Assembly: GCF_000485595.1 (NCBI RefSeq)
Contig: NW_014577196.1
Coordinates: 415,396 to 458,318 of the forward strand
DNA from: Priapulus caudatus
Taxonomy: Eukaryota > Priapulida > Priapulimorpha > Priapulimorphida > Priapulidae
DNA length: 42,923 nucleotides
Reading direction: 5' to 3'
Part shown: in pieces, positions 1 through 10,277 of the stretch
Numbering within the stretch: position 1 is the stretch's first letter
Layout of the letters: each line of letters opens with the position of its first letter
Translations under genes and position numbers: made by a program
The notes under the pieces: model-generated
Seen by the model: the letters and a program-made list of their open reading frames with translations, nothing else
Database searches by the model: none
What the model was told of the DNA's origin: nothing

Positions 1-83
1 GAAATGCGCGTCTCATGCTCACGCAGCGCTTAGGATCAACAGCAAAGCGGTGCCACGCAATCTTGTATCATGTCTCTCTGGAT
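1..83. repeat. Dispersed repeat fragment, third copy
   Basis: From about position 15 to 82 this matches 11025-11091 and 17400-17470 nearly base for base, sharing the strings GGATCAACAGCAAAGC and ATCTTGTATCATGTCTCTCT. Here it lies in the intron upstream of the first visible CAAP1 exon, while the other two copies lie downstream of the gene. It is therefore an interspersed element and not part of the large duplication. The left edge is cut by the window. The family is not recognised. Confidence 0.7.
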
Positions 84-208
84 CGTATGTATATAATGGT
101 TAAAAAGCGTGCTATTCACAGATGAACGCCATATGTTACTCCTGACAGTTTAGGTATATACGCGTGCAATCCATTTAGCTATTTAACACGTATTTTCCTT
201 TTCTTTAG

Positions 209-293
209 GACATACCCGGTGACAAACTGAAGCAGTTGTGCAATGATCAGCTGGATATGATGTCAAAAAAGCGAATTCTGTGTATATTGAAAG
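209..293 (+). CDS. CAAP1 exon (first visible): conserved core
   Basis: The exon follows a TTTTCTTTAG acceptor and ends at a GTACGT donor with one base of a split codon. It encodes a peptide starting DIPGDKLKQLCNDQLDMM and running on through SKKRILCILK. I recognise this as the conserved core of caspase activity and apoptosis inhibitor 1 (human: IKKLCQEQLELLSEKKIL). CAAP1 proteins restrain caspase-dependent apoptosis; the biochemical mechanism is poorly known. The N-terminal exons must lie before the window. The split codon joins in frame to the acidic exon at 1673. A hairpin element starts only 21 bases after the donor. Confidence 0.85.
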
Positions 294-314
294 GTACGTG
301 GGCACCAGATGAAG

Positions 315-463
315 AATGTTTCTCTACTCTCTTTCGCCTATTATTGCCGATAATTTCCTGTAAATGCCGTTCAAATGCTCCTCTGCAACACACACGTACA
401 CCGCACTCACGCTGCTGCACGTAATTATCGGCAATAATAGGCAAAAGAGAGTAGAGAAACATT
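315..463. mobile_element. Foldback MITE in CAAP1 intron
   Basis: Two 41-base arms (315-355 and 423-463) are inverted copies with a single mismatch; they begin AATGTTTCTCTACTCTC and end at a 67-base loop. The sequence AAG sits directly on both sides and may be a 3-bp target duplication. No coding capacity is seen. This is a non-autonomous DNA transposon by structure; the superfamily is not assigned. The two short ORFs over it, one per strand, are by-products of the palindrome. Confidence 0.75.
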
Positions 464-1438
464 AAGACTTTGGTTGTAAATACATTTCGTGTTTATTTAG
501 CATTATTTTTCGTTATTGAGATGCTCCAAGTGCCTGTGGTTCGTCCGGTAACGTCAGAGTGCTAAATGCAATCGTAGCCAACTTGATCAGGATTCTGTGT
601 TTTGTTCATGGAGCTGCAGGGAGCTGCAGATAAAAGGTTCGTAACGCAAAATTCTGTAATTTAAATACGCTCTCCCGTTGACTCGCCATTAAATAATAAT
701 TGATACGTTTCTGCGCTACGTTTTTCGGCCAAAAGAATTAAGTGGCTAATCCCCTGATCTCCCCTAATACAAGTACAGTTATGTGTGCAAGTACACGCGT
801 TCATAGAGATATTGATTATTTAATCATATAACACAGTATAGGGAGTTGTTTACAATAAGAGATACTACACTGAGCGAGAAATACGCTGTTGACAGGTCAC
901 CGATTCTAGGTAAAAACTCACATTTCATACATATGGAGTGTGTAGGTGTTACCCTAGGTTACCTTACCTGTAGGTTTATGTCTAGTCAGTCTAATCGGTG
1001 GTGGCACATTTAAATGCTGGTCCACTTAGCATGTTAGTAGCTGGTTACATATGTATGACATTAATTTTAATAACAGCGATTAAGCATAGAAAGGCTTTAT
1101 TCTGGGTAGGAAATCTTGGTCATTATTTCGTAAAAGATTATGTAATAGCAAATTTTCGTTTTCTATCGCAAGTTATATTATAGTGTTCATAAATGACAAA
1201 TATGGTATGGGCGAAACTACATAAGCATAGTTAACGTAACTTGAGGTATTACTGTACACATTAGTTTACGTGATAGAAAACATTTTATGCAACAGCTAGT
1301 AAGTATCCATAGCTACGAGCATCATTCAAGCATCATTTCCAGCTACAACACATTAAACAAAAGCACACATTTTATTTCCTGCTGCTGCATCGCATCGCTT
1401 TATGCCAGTTGCCACTGCTATTTTACATAATTGACTTA
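464..1438. other. CAAP1 intron, no feature seen
   Basis: This is AT-rich intronic sequence between the hairpin element and the trinucleotide tract. I see no exon, RNA gene or obvious repeat; the short ORF at 998-1183 has no coding character. Confidence 0.6.
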
Positions 1439-1461
1439 GCAGTAGTAGTAGCAGTAGCAGT

Positions 1462-1533
<72 letters not shown>

Positions 1534-1577
1534 AGCAGCAGTAGCAGCAGCATCATCATCAGCAGCAGCAGTAGTAT
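1439..1577. repeat. Compound trinucleotide microsatellite (AGC/ATC/AGT)n
   Basis: The tract runs AGT then AGC units, then an ATC block, then AGC and ATC again, almost pure for about 140 bases. It ends roughly 95 bases before the acceptor of the next CAAP1 exon, so it lies in the intron. The long leucine/methionine/serine ORF on the - strand is only the translation of this tract and of the antisense of the exon. Confidence 0.95.
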
Positions 1578-1672
1578 TGTAGTGTGGTATAGAAGGATTC
1601 GCAGGTGGGAAACCTGACAGGGGCCGCGACGTGAACGCTCCGTCTGTTGTTTCCCCCCTCCCCCATCAATAG

Positions 1673-1817
1673 GAGAGAACGCAGACGACATATCGTCATC
1701 GGGAACGGACGACGGTGACGACGAGGACGTGAAGGAGCTTGGCCAGGAGCAGGACAGCGTGCAGCCCGCTGACTCCACGTCGTCACTGCTCGACGAACCG
1801 CACAGCGCCGAGAAAAA
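1673..1817 (+). CDS. CAAP1 exon: acidic Asp/Ser/Glu-rich segment
   Basis: The acceptor is a C-rich tract ending CAATAG and the donor is GTACGT. With the split codon from 293 the frame reads GENADDISSSGTDDGDDEDV and on to SLLDEPHSAEK, with no stop. Human CAAP1 also becomes acidic and low-complexity directly after its core (EGDNGMDSDMEEEADDGS), so position and composition both fit. The exon is GC-rich against AT-rich intron. It ends with two bases of a lysine codon completed by the first base at 4985. Probably disordered and of regulatory or spacer function (inference). Confidence 0.8.
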
Positions 1818-2084
1818 GTACGTGGCGAGCGATTCACGCGAAGCGTGCAGGGTAAAAAACACGGGAGCGATGAGCGATTCGCTCTTCACACCTCCGAAAT
1901 AGCTCCCGTGAGGCTCAAAATAGCTCCCGTGAAATTTTTGACGAGAGCTATTTTTTCACAAACTTGGCAAAAAGACGCTCCGTAAAAAGAAAGTAATTTT
2001 GTTCCCTGAGCGGCGTGTGTGTCGTTGATGTGTGGTGTGTGTGTGGGGTTGAGGTGGGGGGGGTTGAATGCATCGAAAAGTTGA

Positions 2085-4230
2085 GGAGCTAATGGTAGCA
2101 GTGAGGAGCAGTGCAGGAGGAGGTAGCGAGCATTGCAGGAAGTAGCAGGAGAATTGCAGGAAGCTCAGCAGGAGCATTGCAGGGAGTGGCCAAGGAATAG
2201 CAGGAGCTTGCCGAGGGCAGGAGAGCCGGAGGCGGAGCATTGCAGGAAGTAGCAGGAGCATTGCCAGCGAGTAGCAGCGGCAGCATTGCCAGGATGCAGG
2301 AGAAGCATTGCAGGATAGCAGGAGAAGCATTGCAGGATTGCAGGAGTAGCGAGTAACATTGCAGGAGATTGCAGGAAGAAGCAGGCAACATTTGCAGGAA
2401 GTAGCAGCCGAACATTGCCATGAGTAGTAGGAGTATTGGAGAGTATTCCAGGAAGTAGCAGAACATTGCAGGAAGTGAGAGGCAAGTATTGAGGAGCTAT
2501 TGCAGGAAGTAGCAGGAGTATTGCAGGAAAGTACGTATTGCCTAGAAGTATTGTAGAGTATTGAGAGTATTCGGAGTATGCCAGGAAGTAGCAGGGAACA
2601 TTGCAGGCAAGCTCAGCAGGAACATTGCAGGAAGTAGCAGGAACATTGCAGGAAGTAGCAGGAACATTGCAGGAAGTAGCAGGAACATTGCAGGAAGTAG
2701 CAGGAGCATCTCAGGAAGTAGCCAGGAAACATTGGCAGGAAGTAAGCAGCGAACATTGCCAGCGAAGTAGCGGAGCATATGCCAGGAAGTAGCAGGAACA
2801 TTGCAGGACAGTAGCAGGCAGCATTCGAAGGAATGTAGCAACAGCAGTGCAGAACATGCAGGAAGTGCAGGAACATTGCCAGGAGTAGCAGGAACATTGC
2901 AGGAAGTAGCAGGAACATTGAAGGCCAGAATAGCAGGAAACATTGACAGGCAAGTAGCAGGAACATTGCAGGAAGTAGCCAGCGAACATTGCTAGAAGTC
3001 AGGACAGGCAGGAAGCAGGACATTGAAGGAAGTAGCAGGACAGTTGCAGGAAGTCGCAGCGAACATTGCAGCGGCAAGTAGCAGGAACATTGCAGGAGGA
3101 GCAGCGAACATTGAAGGAAGTAACAGGAACATTGCAGGAAGTAGCAGGAAACATTGCAGGAGACAAGTTAGCAGGAACATTGCAGGACAGTAGCAGGAAC
3201 ATTGAAGGAAGTAGCAGCGAAGTAGCAGCGAACATTGCCAGGAGTAGCAGCGAACATTGGCAGGAAGTAGCAGGAACATGCCAGGAAGTAGCAGAGACAT
3301 TTGAAGGAAGCTAGCAGCGCAGCATTGCAGGAAGTAGCAGGAACATTTGCCAGGAGAGTAGCAGCGAAACATTGCCAGACAAGTAGCAGCAACATTGCAA
3401 CAGGAAGTAGCGGACATTGAAGAAGTAGCAGGAACATTGCCAGAAGTAGCAGGAAACATTGCAGAAGTAGCAGGACAGTAGCAGGAACATCTGCAGGAAA
3501 CATTGGCCAGGAAGCTGAGTAGCATGGAACATTGAAGTGAAGTTAGCCAGAACATTGCCAGCGAAGCTAGCAGGAACAAGCAGGAAGTAGCAGGAACATT
3601 GCCAGGAATTGCAGGCAACATTGAAGGAGAAGTAGCAGGAGCATTGCAGGAAGTAGCAGGACATTGCAGGAAGTTAGCAGGAACATTGCAGGAAGTAGCA
3701 GGAACATTGCAGGAAGTAGCAGGAACATTGCAGAAGTAGCAGGAAACATTGAAGTGAAGTAGCAGGAAATTGCAGAAGTAGCCATGGAACATTGCTGGAA
3801 GTAGCAGGAAACATTGCAGGAAGTAGCAGGAACGATTGAAGGAAGTAGCAGCAGGCATTGCAGGAAGTAAGCCAGGAACATTGAGGAAGTAGCAGAGCGA
3901 CATTGCAGGAACTTGCAGGAAGTAGCAGAGAACATTGCAGGAAGTAGCAGGAACATTGAAGGAAGTAGCAAGGAAACATTGCAGAAGTAGCAGGAAACAT
4001 TGCAGTAAGTAGCAGAAGTAGCAGGAACAGTGCAGCGAACATTGCGGAGTAGAGAACAGCCGATGCAGAGCAGGAACATTGCAGGAAGTAGCAGCATGGA
4101 ACATTGCAAGGAGACATTTGCAGGAGTAGCAGCGAACATTGCAGGACATTGCAGGAAGTAGCAGGAGCATTGCAGGAGGTAGCAGGAAGTAGTAGGAGCA
4201 TTGCAGGAGGTAGCATGAGGAGCTAAAGTA
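2085..4230. repeat. Giant 21-bp minisatellite in CAAP1 intron (about 100 units)
   Basis: A head-to-tail array has a 21-base period; the core is AAGTAGCAGGAACATTGCAG plus one G. The cleanest units are at 2601-2710 and 3660-3760; elsewhere units carry single-base insertions and deletions, which fits poor consensus quality in a repeat. The array is bracketed by GGAGCTAATGGT at about 2085 and again at about 4248. Because the period is a multiple of three, several frames stay open (QEVAGTL on +, hydrophobic LLLPAMF on -), which yields many long but meaningless ORFs. It lies inside the 3.2-kb intron 1818-4984. Confidence 0.95.
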
Positions 4231-4984
4231 GCTGGAGCATTGGTAATGAAGGAGCTAATGGTGTCTGTGCTGGGCATTCGTTTTATGTGCAATGATTAGA
4301 TAGCGAGCACTATGATAATGACACAACGTCGAGCAGCAGTAGGTGCGCACGTTGATGGAGCAAGAAACGTCTAATACACTTAATAATTAGGAATCAGCGT
4401 CATACATATGAACCAACAAAACAAAACAAGCTTCTGTGGGTGTTCATCTCTGTTGTGATAACAAGAATAAGAAAAAAAGGTTCCTGTTATATTCACAATA
4501 TGGACTCGTTGCGTGTAGTAATCTGAAATGGCATGTTCGGAATGGTCGGAATGCTGCCTCGTGACTGATAGTAGTGTATATGCCTAAGAAGTAAATTAAT
4601 ATTTTCATGTTAATATTGATAAAGTTATTTATATTAATGCCTGACATTTGTTTCTTATGTTGCCTCTCATGTTGATGGTATATGAGTTGCACCTCTGCTG
4701 CTTATTTTAACACGTTTAATACCTGGTATTCACGTGATCATTTATGTGATAAATATTCCAAACAACTGCAACTTTCATGCTTGTTGCAGGATGCAGAACA
4801 AGCACAAACATCATGCATAACAAGCACATGTAATTTGTTAATAGTGAATTTCTCGTTAATAGTGAGCAGCAAAAATTGGTCTTTCAAAACAGTAATAAAA
4901 TGCTGTTTTACTAAATGTAATGCTGAAAGCTCAAGTACTGTTATTATCATTTTATTTTTTAATTGCATTGTATTTTATCGACAG

Positions 4985-5067
4985 GTTAAGTACTACTAAT
5001 GACAATGATCAGCTAGAACTCAACCCAGACCAGGATGAAGTTGGAAGTCTCTATGATGAAGAGATGG
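4985..5067 (+). CDS. CAAP1 exon: short acidic segment
   Basis: The acceptor is ATCGACAG and the donor GTATGA. The first base completes the lysine codon begun at 1816-1817, after which the frame reads LSTTNDNDQLELNPDQDE and then VGSLYDEEM. The last base starts an aspartate codon completed at 5807-5808. All three junction phases agree with the neighbours, which is the main evidence for this small exon. It continues the acidic region that separates the CAAP1 core from its C-terminal conserved helix. Confidence 0.75.
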
Positions 5068-5806
5068 GTATGAATATTGATTTCATGTAATAGACATGAC
5101 TGTGCCTGTAGATACAATAACATGAAAGTTTCAGCCATTATGCTAGGATGTGACACATGGGAGGCTCACATTATATTTCTGTTGCGAAATTATATGTGCG
5201 AATACTAGATTTGTAACCTTGATAGAACGTAATACAATCACCACAGCATTCTAATGCCAGCAGCTGCATAACCTACATCAGTGTAAATGGCAATCAGAAG
5301 CTTTGGAATATAACATCATACTAAAGACTTCACTAGTGCTTCTATCATCATTGTGTCGCCCTCTATTAGTAAAATAGGTCATCTCCAACAATCCGTCTAT
5401 GATATATATATCTATTTATTATGGACTTTTTGTCTCTAAAAAGAAAGTCTATCAAGTAGTATCAAGGGTAGATAATTGTTATAGGAGACTGAGTGATAAC
5501 AAATAGCATACAGATTCATGCCTTGTATTCATGCCATGTATTGAGTGTGTGGTGTGAATAAAAAAGCTCTTGCAAATTTTTCACTGCAATAAGCACTGGT
5601 GTGAGCAATCCAATTTGCATTTGATTGTTTTTCACTTGTTTTCTTTTTGCTAGATATTTAGCAAATCTATCAGCATCATTAACTTGAAATACTAGAAAAT
5701 TATTAACACTAATTATGTGCTATGAATCTACCTCTTCATGCTATTATATTGGTGTGTTTGTCAATTCTGTTTTGCTAGTTCTTGGAACCACAATGTAATG
5801 TTTTAG
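5068..5806. other. CAAP1 intron
   Basis: AT-rich sequence with a short TATA-type tract at about 5401-5420. An earlier acceptor at 5778 (TTTTGCTAG) would put the frame into a stop, so I use the acceptor TGTTTTAG at 5806, which restores the frame exactly. Confidence 0.6.
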
Positions 5807-6012
5807 ACCGCAGTGTTGCGGCCAAAGATGTTGAGTTGAATGCGGACACACCTAAAGAAGCTGAAGTCGAGAAACTAGATGTCAAGCCAGAGAAGGAGAT
5901 CCCTTCACATCACCAGGAGGAGGAGCGCATCCCGCGTCACCTCCCGACGACGGCTCCTCCGACAACCGAGGATGCCTCGCTCGGACATGCAGCCTTGTCT
6001 TCCTTCACAAAG
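5807..6012 (+). CDS. CAAP1 exon: Glu/Lys/Pro-rich linker
   Basis: The frame reads DRSVAAKDVELNADTP, then EAEVEKLDVKPEKEIP, a proline and threonine stretch, and ends HAALSSFTK before a GTAAAA donor. The exon ends on a whole codon. It is charged, low-complexity and GC-rich relative to the introns, like the human linker that precedes the C-terminal LELEMRARAIK motif. No domain is recognised within it. The alternative upstream acceptor at 5778 is excluded by an in-frame stop. Confidence 0.75.
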
Positions 6013-6603
6013 GTAAAACCTTGCTCAGTTATCGACGTATTTTGAACAGAACTGCGCAGTCGTTCTGAGGTGTCGTTTCACTGGAGTAGCCCACAGGGCT
6101 TTAGTGAAAATTGTTTACGCCATGTGGCAATGAATAATTAGCGATGTTCTACAAGTTTTGAGTTTTGTTTTCTTTAAATATTTACTACTATCTCGAAAGA
6201 TGTCGCTTTCATGGCCGGTGGTATTTCCTAAGGATCCATTTCAAAACTGTAGATATATTAGTAATTCAGTTATTTCAAATAGTGTTTATGTATGTTTATT
6301 TCCGACCAGTTTTCTTTCAGGAAGGAAAATGAATTGTCGTTAATTACAACCATGTTTTCACCTGAAAATTCCAATAAATCAATACAAATATTATTTTCAG
6401 CATTTACAATACCACCAGCTGTGCACATGTGCTGAGAAGGCTGAGTGAAATTTTGGCAGTTTAACTATGGATTTTACTGCTGCAAATCTATCACTAATAA
6501 TGAGATAAGAAGAAAAAAAGAAAAATGTAAAGACAAAAAAAGAAGCCCCTTACATTATTTGTTGTGATGAGATGATACTATAATGATGAAACTGTCTATG
6601 CAG
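6013..6603. other. CAAP1 intron
   Basis: AT-rich, with an A-rich stretch near 6505-6545. No other feature is seen. Confidence 0.6.
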
Positions 6604-6798
6604 AATCAGATGGAGATACTGGAACTTGAAATGCGCGCGCGTGCTATCAAGGCCATGCTGAATGCTCAAGTGAGACAGTCAGGCACTCCACAGTCGCAAC
6701 CACAGGAGCAGAAGGTCGAAGAAGAGGTGGAGCAGGAGGAGTGGGATGAGGATGAAGAGCAGGAGGATATAGCTTATAGAATCGATGATCAATGCCAG
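6604..6798 (+). CDS. CAAP1 exon: conserved LELEMRARAIK helix
   Basis: The exon opens NQMEILELEMRARAIKAML, nearly identical to the C-terminal motif of human CAAP1 (LELLELEMRARAIKALM), which confirms the gene identity independently of the core exon. After it come a glutamine/proline stretch and a strongly acidic run (EEEVEQEEWDEDEEQED), ending DDQCQ before a GTGTGT donor. The acceptor CTATGCAG at 6603 has a weak pyrimidine tract; an upstream in-frame start at 6583 exists, but splicing at 6603 preserves phase. In human the motif ends the protein; here it is followed by two further exons. Confidence 0.85.
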
Positions 6799-7912
6799 GT
6801 GTGTTGGATAGTGTCAGTTGTTGGTGTTCAGGTGACCTAGTGATGCTTTCTACAATCCTGAACAGTGTAATGATGAAAAGATTCGTACATATGTGTGTAC
6901 TCTCGTGAGTGGCTCGTGTCGTATAGTGTATACCATGTGATGTTGTACCCAGGTTCTAGCTTGGTACGGGCACTTATGTGTACCCTGAGGTAGGCACGAG
7001 ATCGTAGACAGACACGGAAGTATAACGTACAAACACATGTCTATTTAATTCTTACACAAACTTACAGAGACAAGTTATTAGTTACATATGTAATGCAAGA
7101 TCTCTAAAAGGAGTTTACACATGCACATACAAGTACCAGTCTTAAAAGAAGTTTTAAGACATACGTTTAAGACGCATACTGTAACACGAATACGGTAAGA
7201 CCTAAACTACAAACATATACACATACAAGAACGGTCATGCGCTGACCAAGCGCTTGACACTACATACTCACAGATCGACAGGTGGTTCTGTCTCTCTGTT
7301 AGAAAAGCTTGCTATTTATGCTACGTTTCGGACACCACATGATCTTACTAGTGCTACGAGTTAAAACCTTTCAGGTTAATGAGTCTACGAAACAAGGCCA
7401 CGCCTTGGTCTGAAAATGGCTACTGTCGCTCTTTTTAACGAGAGGGGGAGGGAGGGTGTCTTTTGTTCTACCCGGAATCTCGTACTTGGCGGTACCAGTA
7501 TCGAACTACCTATAACGAGGCGAGTGACCAAAAGTGCCTGAGGCGTGTCCCTGCGACCGCCATGCGTCCACCTTCTAATCACTTAATTATTGCTTCACTA
7601 CAACAGGATTAGGAATAGCCATGTACGTGTGCCAGTAAAAATAATTTGCATTCATTCAATTAAAGTAGATTTGCTAAAAAAAGGAAGGAAATGCATCCGA
7701 GGATTATAGTAAAAGAGCAATATTTCAAATCCTGTATATGTTCAAAAGATACACAACTCGATTAACGAGCACGTAAATGCCAATTAAGTTGGATGCACGA
7801 GGTAATACTGTCAACATTCTTGCACGTTGAATGTGACCTGACTACCTTACAAATTGCCTCCTACTGATCCCTTCAGGTGACACTGCTTTTCTTAACCCTC
7901 TGGCTGTTACAG
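6799..7912. other. CAAP1 intron
   Basis: No exon is seen in this 1.1-kb intron. It contains a perfect small hairpin at 7139-7160 (GTCTTAAAA, loop GAAG, TTTTAAGAC). The short antisense ORFs here have no coding character. Confidence 0.6.
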
Positions 7913-8053
7913 GCACGCACGCAGGAAGAAGATGAGGTGATCGCGAAGCCATTGTCGCCTCCAGCTCCCGTCGTTACCCGGTATAAGCGTGGAGTGGACA
8001 GTGAACCAGAAGAGGGTGAATTGACGGATCAGAGTGAAGACGATGGCGAGCAG
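7913..8053 (+). CDS. CAAP1 exon: C-terminal extension
   Basis: Acceptor GGCTGTTACAG and donor GTGGGT enclose exactly 47 codons in phase 0 on both sides. The frame reads ARTQEEDEVIAKPLSPPAP, then VVTRYKRGVDSEPEEGELTD and QSEDDGEQ. The EPEEGEL-type acidic patch with serines could be phosphorylated (inference). There is no counterpart in the human protein, which stops at the previous motif. The last 40 bases of this exon are repeated after the assembly gap at 14643-14683. Confidence 0.7.
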
Positions 8054-8120
8054 GTGGGTAGCTGTTATGTGTGGCCGTGTGGGTGTTGTGTCAGCGCATG
8101 TTATTGTGTTGTGCATTGTT

Positions 8121-8339
8121 ACCTCCGCGCAAACGGAGGTCATGCAATCGCTCGTGTGTGTGTGTGTAGCCACTGCGCGATCGATAGCGCGTCAAGTCAG
8201 CGAGTGGCGAGTCAGCAGCAGCCACCAGTGAGCGGCGAGTCAGCAGCAGGCGAGTCAGTCAGCAGCCGCCATCAGCGAGCACATACATGTTACATGCTCG
8301 CGGAGGTATGCAATCTCCGTGAGTGCCCTCTGTCTAGTT
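8121..8339. mobile_element. 219-bp insertion, present in one duplicate only
   Basis: Comparison with the second copy (14720-14740) shows that this stretch is absent there, giving a clean empty site. The insert starts ACCTCCGCGCAAACGGAGGT and ends CTCTGTCTAGTT. A small hairpin (CGGAG...CTCCG) lies about 14 bases before the terminal CTAGT. Its start resembles the repeat at 11782 (ACCTCCGCCAAGGAGGTTAT). Hairpin plus CTAGT resembles a Helitron 3' end, but the expected 5' TC is not seen, so the class is uncertain. It lies in the last CAAP1 intron. Confidence 0.65.
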
Positions 8340-8468
8340 GTGTATATTTTGGAAGTTCGGTGCTATTTCTCCTGTGAGGTTGCGATGCTAGTTGACAAAT
8401 AGAACGTGCTACTCGATTGAACGCATTTTTCTTGCTAGTTAATGTATTTAATTTCCGACTCATTCAAG

Positions 8469-9476
8469 GTGGACGACAATGTCGAGAGCAATAAACCCGA
8501 GAGCACAATCCAAGTGTCGTCGCCGACCAAAGTAGAAGAACGGCAAATCAAACGTGAAGGTGACCCCGCAGTGGCACTGTCGGCAGCAGACGCGTCGGAC
8601 ATCGTCACAGCTCCCGCTGACAGCACCCGATCTGGCAGTTTGCCAGCAGTCACCTCGTCGGACGACGGCGAGGAGCGCGCCATCGGCGAAACGCTCTGTG
8701 CACTCGTCGACGCCGTCGCGGCGTCCATAGACTGTCACCGCGTCGCCGAGACGAACGCCGACGATGGGGCCGGCGCCTGCAGCACGCACGCAGCTATTGC
8801 GCGGGGGTCGTCTATGCGAGCTCCGTGTTCGCATGATTCGTCGCATATGCGTGCCGTGCGTGTGGAGGCGGTAAGCACACGTCAAAATGTCGGGCAGGAT
8901 GGCAATGATGGCAGGCAGGCTGGCAGTGATGGCAGGCAGGCTGGCAGTGATGGCAGGCAGGCTGGCAGTGACGCTGTACAAGCTGGCAGTGACACTGTGC
9001 AAGCTGGCAGTGACGCTGTACAAGCTGGCAGTGACACTGTGCAAGCTGGCAGTGATGCTGTGCAAGCTGGCAGTGACACTGTGCAAGCTGGCAGTGACGC
9101 TGTACAAGCTGGCAGTGACGCTGTGCAAGCTGGCAGTGACACTGTGCAAGCTGGCAGTGACGCTGTACAAGCTGGCAGTGACACTGTGCGGGCTGGCAGT
9201 GACGCTGTGCAAGCTGGTAATGACACTGTACAAGCTGGCAGTGAGAAAGATGGTGACAGTGGCCACAAGGTCGTGCGTTCTAGCTCGCAACGTGGGCAGG
9301 ACGACCGCCGATTGCACACGCATTCACACACCGGAAGCAAAGCAATCCCAGTGCGGGCAGTGGAACACGCGGAGGAGTCGGATGCTGACGACCTTGACCC
9401 AGGATTCTGGGGTCAAGGTACCATCACCGATGAGCAGGAACTGGATGCCGAAGAAAGTGGAGCGGACAGTTCCTGA
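8469..9476 (+). CDS. CAAP1 terminal exon with coding minisatellite
   Basis: The exon encodes 335 residues plus stop. It begins VDDNVESNKPESTIQVSSP and continues through a serine/aspartate/alanine-rich part. Next come 16 heptads of the type GRQAGSD, AVQAGSD and TVQAGSD (about 8905-9243). The tail is LDPGFWGQGTITDEQELD and ends GADSS. I chose the acceptor ATTCAAG at 8468 because the alternative CTAG at 8438 would run into a stop in the second copy. A GTAAGC string at about 8871 could act as an internal donor. Hydrophilic and probably disordered. It is a C-terminal extension not found in human CAAP1, and repeat number differs between the two copies. Confidence 0.7.
   Translation: MDDNVESNKPESTIQVSSPTKVEERQIKREGDPAVALSAADASDIVTAPADSTRSGSLPAVTSSDDGEERAIGETLCALVDAVAASIDCHRVAETNADDGAGACSTHAAIARGSSMRAPCSHDSSHMRAVRVEAVSTRQNVGQDGNDGRQAGSDGRQAGSDGRQAGSDAVQAGSDTVQAGSDAVQAGSDTVQAGSDAVQAGSDTVQAGSDAVQAGSDAVQAGSDTVQAGSDAVQAGSDTVRAGSDAVQAGNDTVQAGSEKDGDSGHKVVRSSSQRGQDDRRLHTHSHTGSKAIPVRAVEHAEESDADDLDPGFWGQGTITDEQELDAEESGADSS
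8905..9243 (+). repeat. 21-bp coding minisatellite, 16 heptads
   Basis: The first three units encode GRQAGSD. The remaining thirteen mostly alternate AVQAGSD and TVQAGSD, giving a 42-bp higher-order unit. All units keep frame in this copy. In the duplicate at 15320-15620 the array has fewer units and carries frame-breaking indels. Confidence 0.95.
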
Positions 9477-10277
9477 TGGCAGGAATCCTTCTGGAGTTGG
9501 GGAAGTTGTAAGGCCCCTTATAGGATTTCCTGTTACAAATTGGGTCACTGAAAACATTTTTAGTTGTTTTACTAGATAGTAATTCTTGTACAGGTTGTAC
9601 CTCACTAATTAGGAATGCATGGGACCAGACCAGTTCCAGATGAGTGAATATTCCGAACCGTCGAAACTGAGGTTAAAAAAGGGAAAATAATGAACATACT
9701 GTATTATTACTGATACCCAACACAACTTATGTAAATTATATAAACACGTTCACGTTCTCGGTTGAATGGAGGACGTCCTTGATTCGAACTAATCTTCCTT
9801 TTTGATGAGAAATTACTTGACGTGATGCGGCCATGATGCCGAGGCCCGCCGAGGATTGACACTTTGTGTCTTCCAATCACAGTCTACGCCGCACCTCTCT
9901 ATTATAACTTCTAGGTATAATAGCATTAGAGCACCAAATCGTCGATCTCAGGAACTAGGGCATTCTGCTATGTTAGAACGGTTTCCTACGATAGAGTTTG
10001 CCACAAATACGAAAATAACACGCTGTTTAGCGCACTGCGCTACGTCTTTCTGTTGCATTTTCGCATCTCCGTAAGCAGAATAAGCCCCGCCTTCTTCGTT
10101 GATGGACATGAATGGGGCGTCACCGACGTGACCAGTTCCTACTGTTTTTTCTTTTCGTAAATGATTAAATGCCCGGCCAATGCATTTTGCAATGTTTACA
10201 TGCCACAGCGTCATCTCTTGGATGTTTTATAAGTAAATATAATAAGTATATAAGTAAATATGGGGATTTTCAATAAA
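9477..10277 (+). other. Probable CAAP1 3' UTR with AATAAA
   Basis: After the TGA at 9474-9476 no further ORF is convincing. The first good polyadenylation signal, AATAAA, is at 10272-10277. The region is repeated at 15854-16675. The exact 3' end cannot be read from sequence alone. Confidence 0.45.

Noticed and set aside
1353-1889. Leucine/methionine-rich - strand ORF of 178 residues
   Set aside because: It is the antisense of the AGC/ATC microsatellite and of the CAAP1 exon 1673-1817.
2089-4292. Long ORFs on both strands, up to 392 residues
   Set aside because: They are translations of the 21-bp intronic array; period divisible by three keeps frames open, and they shift between frames at every indel.
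8905-9243. Regular repeat that might be taken for a CRISPR array
   Set aside because: Units are contiguous 21-mers with no unique spacers, inside a spliced animal gene.
8460-9340. - strand ORFs opposite the CAAP1 terminal exon
   Set aside because: Antisense of the coding 21-bp repeat; the + strand frame fits splice phases and ends in a non-repetitive tail.
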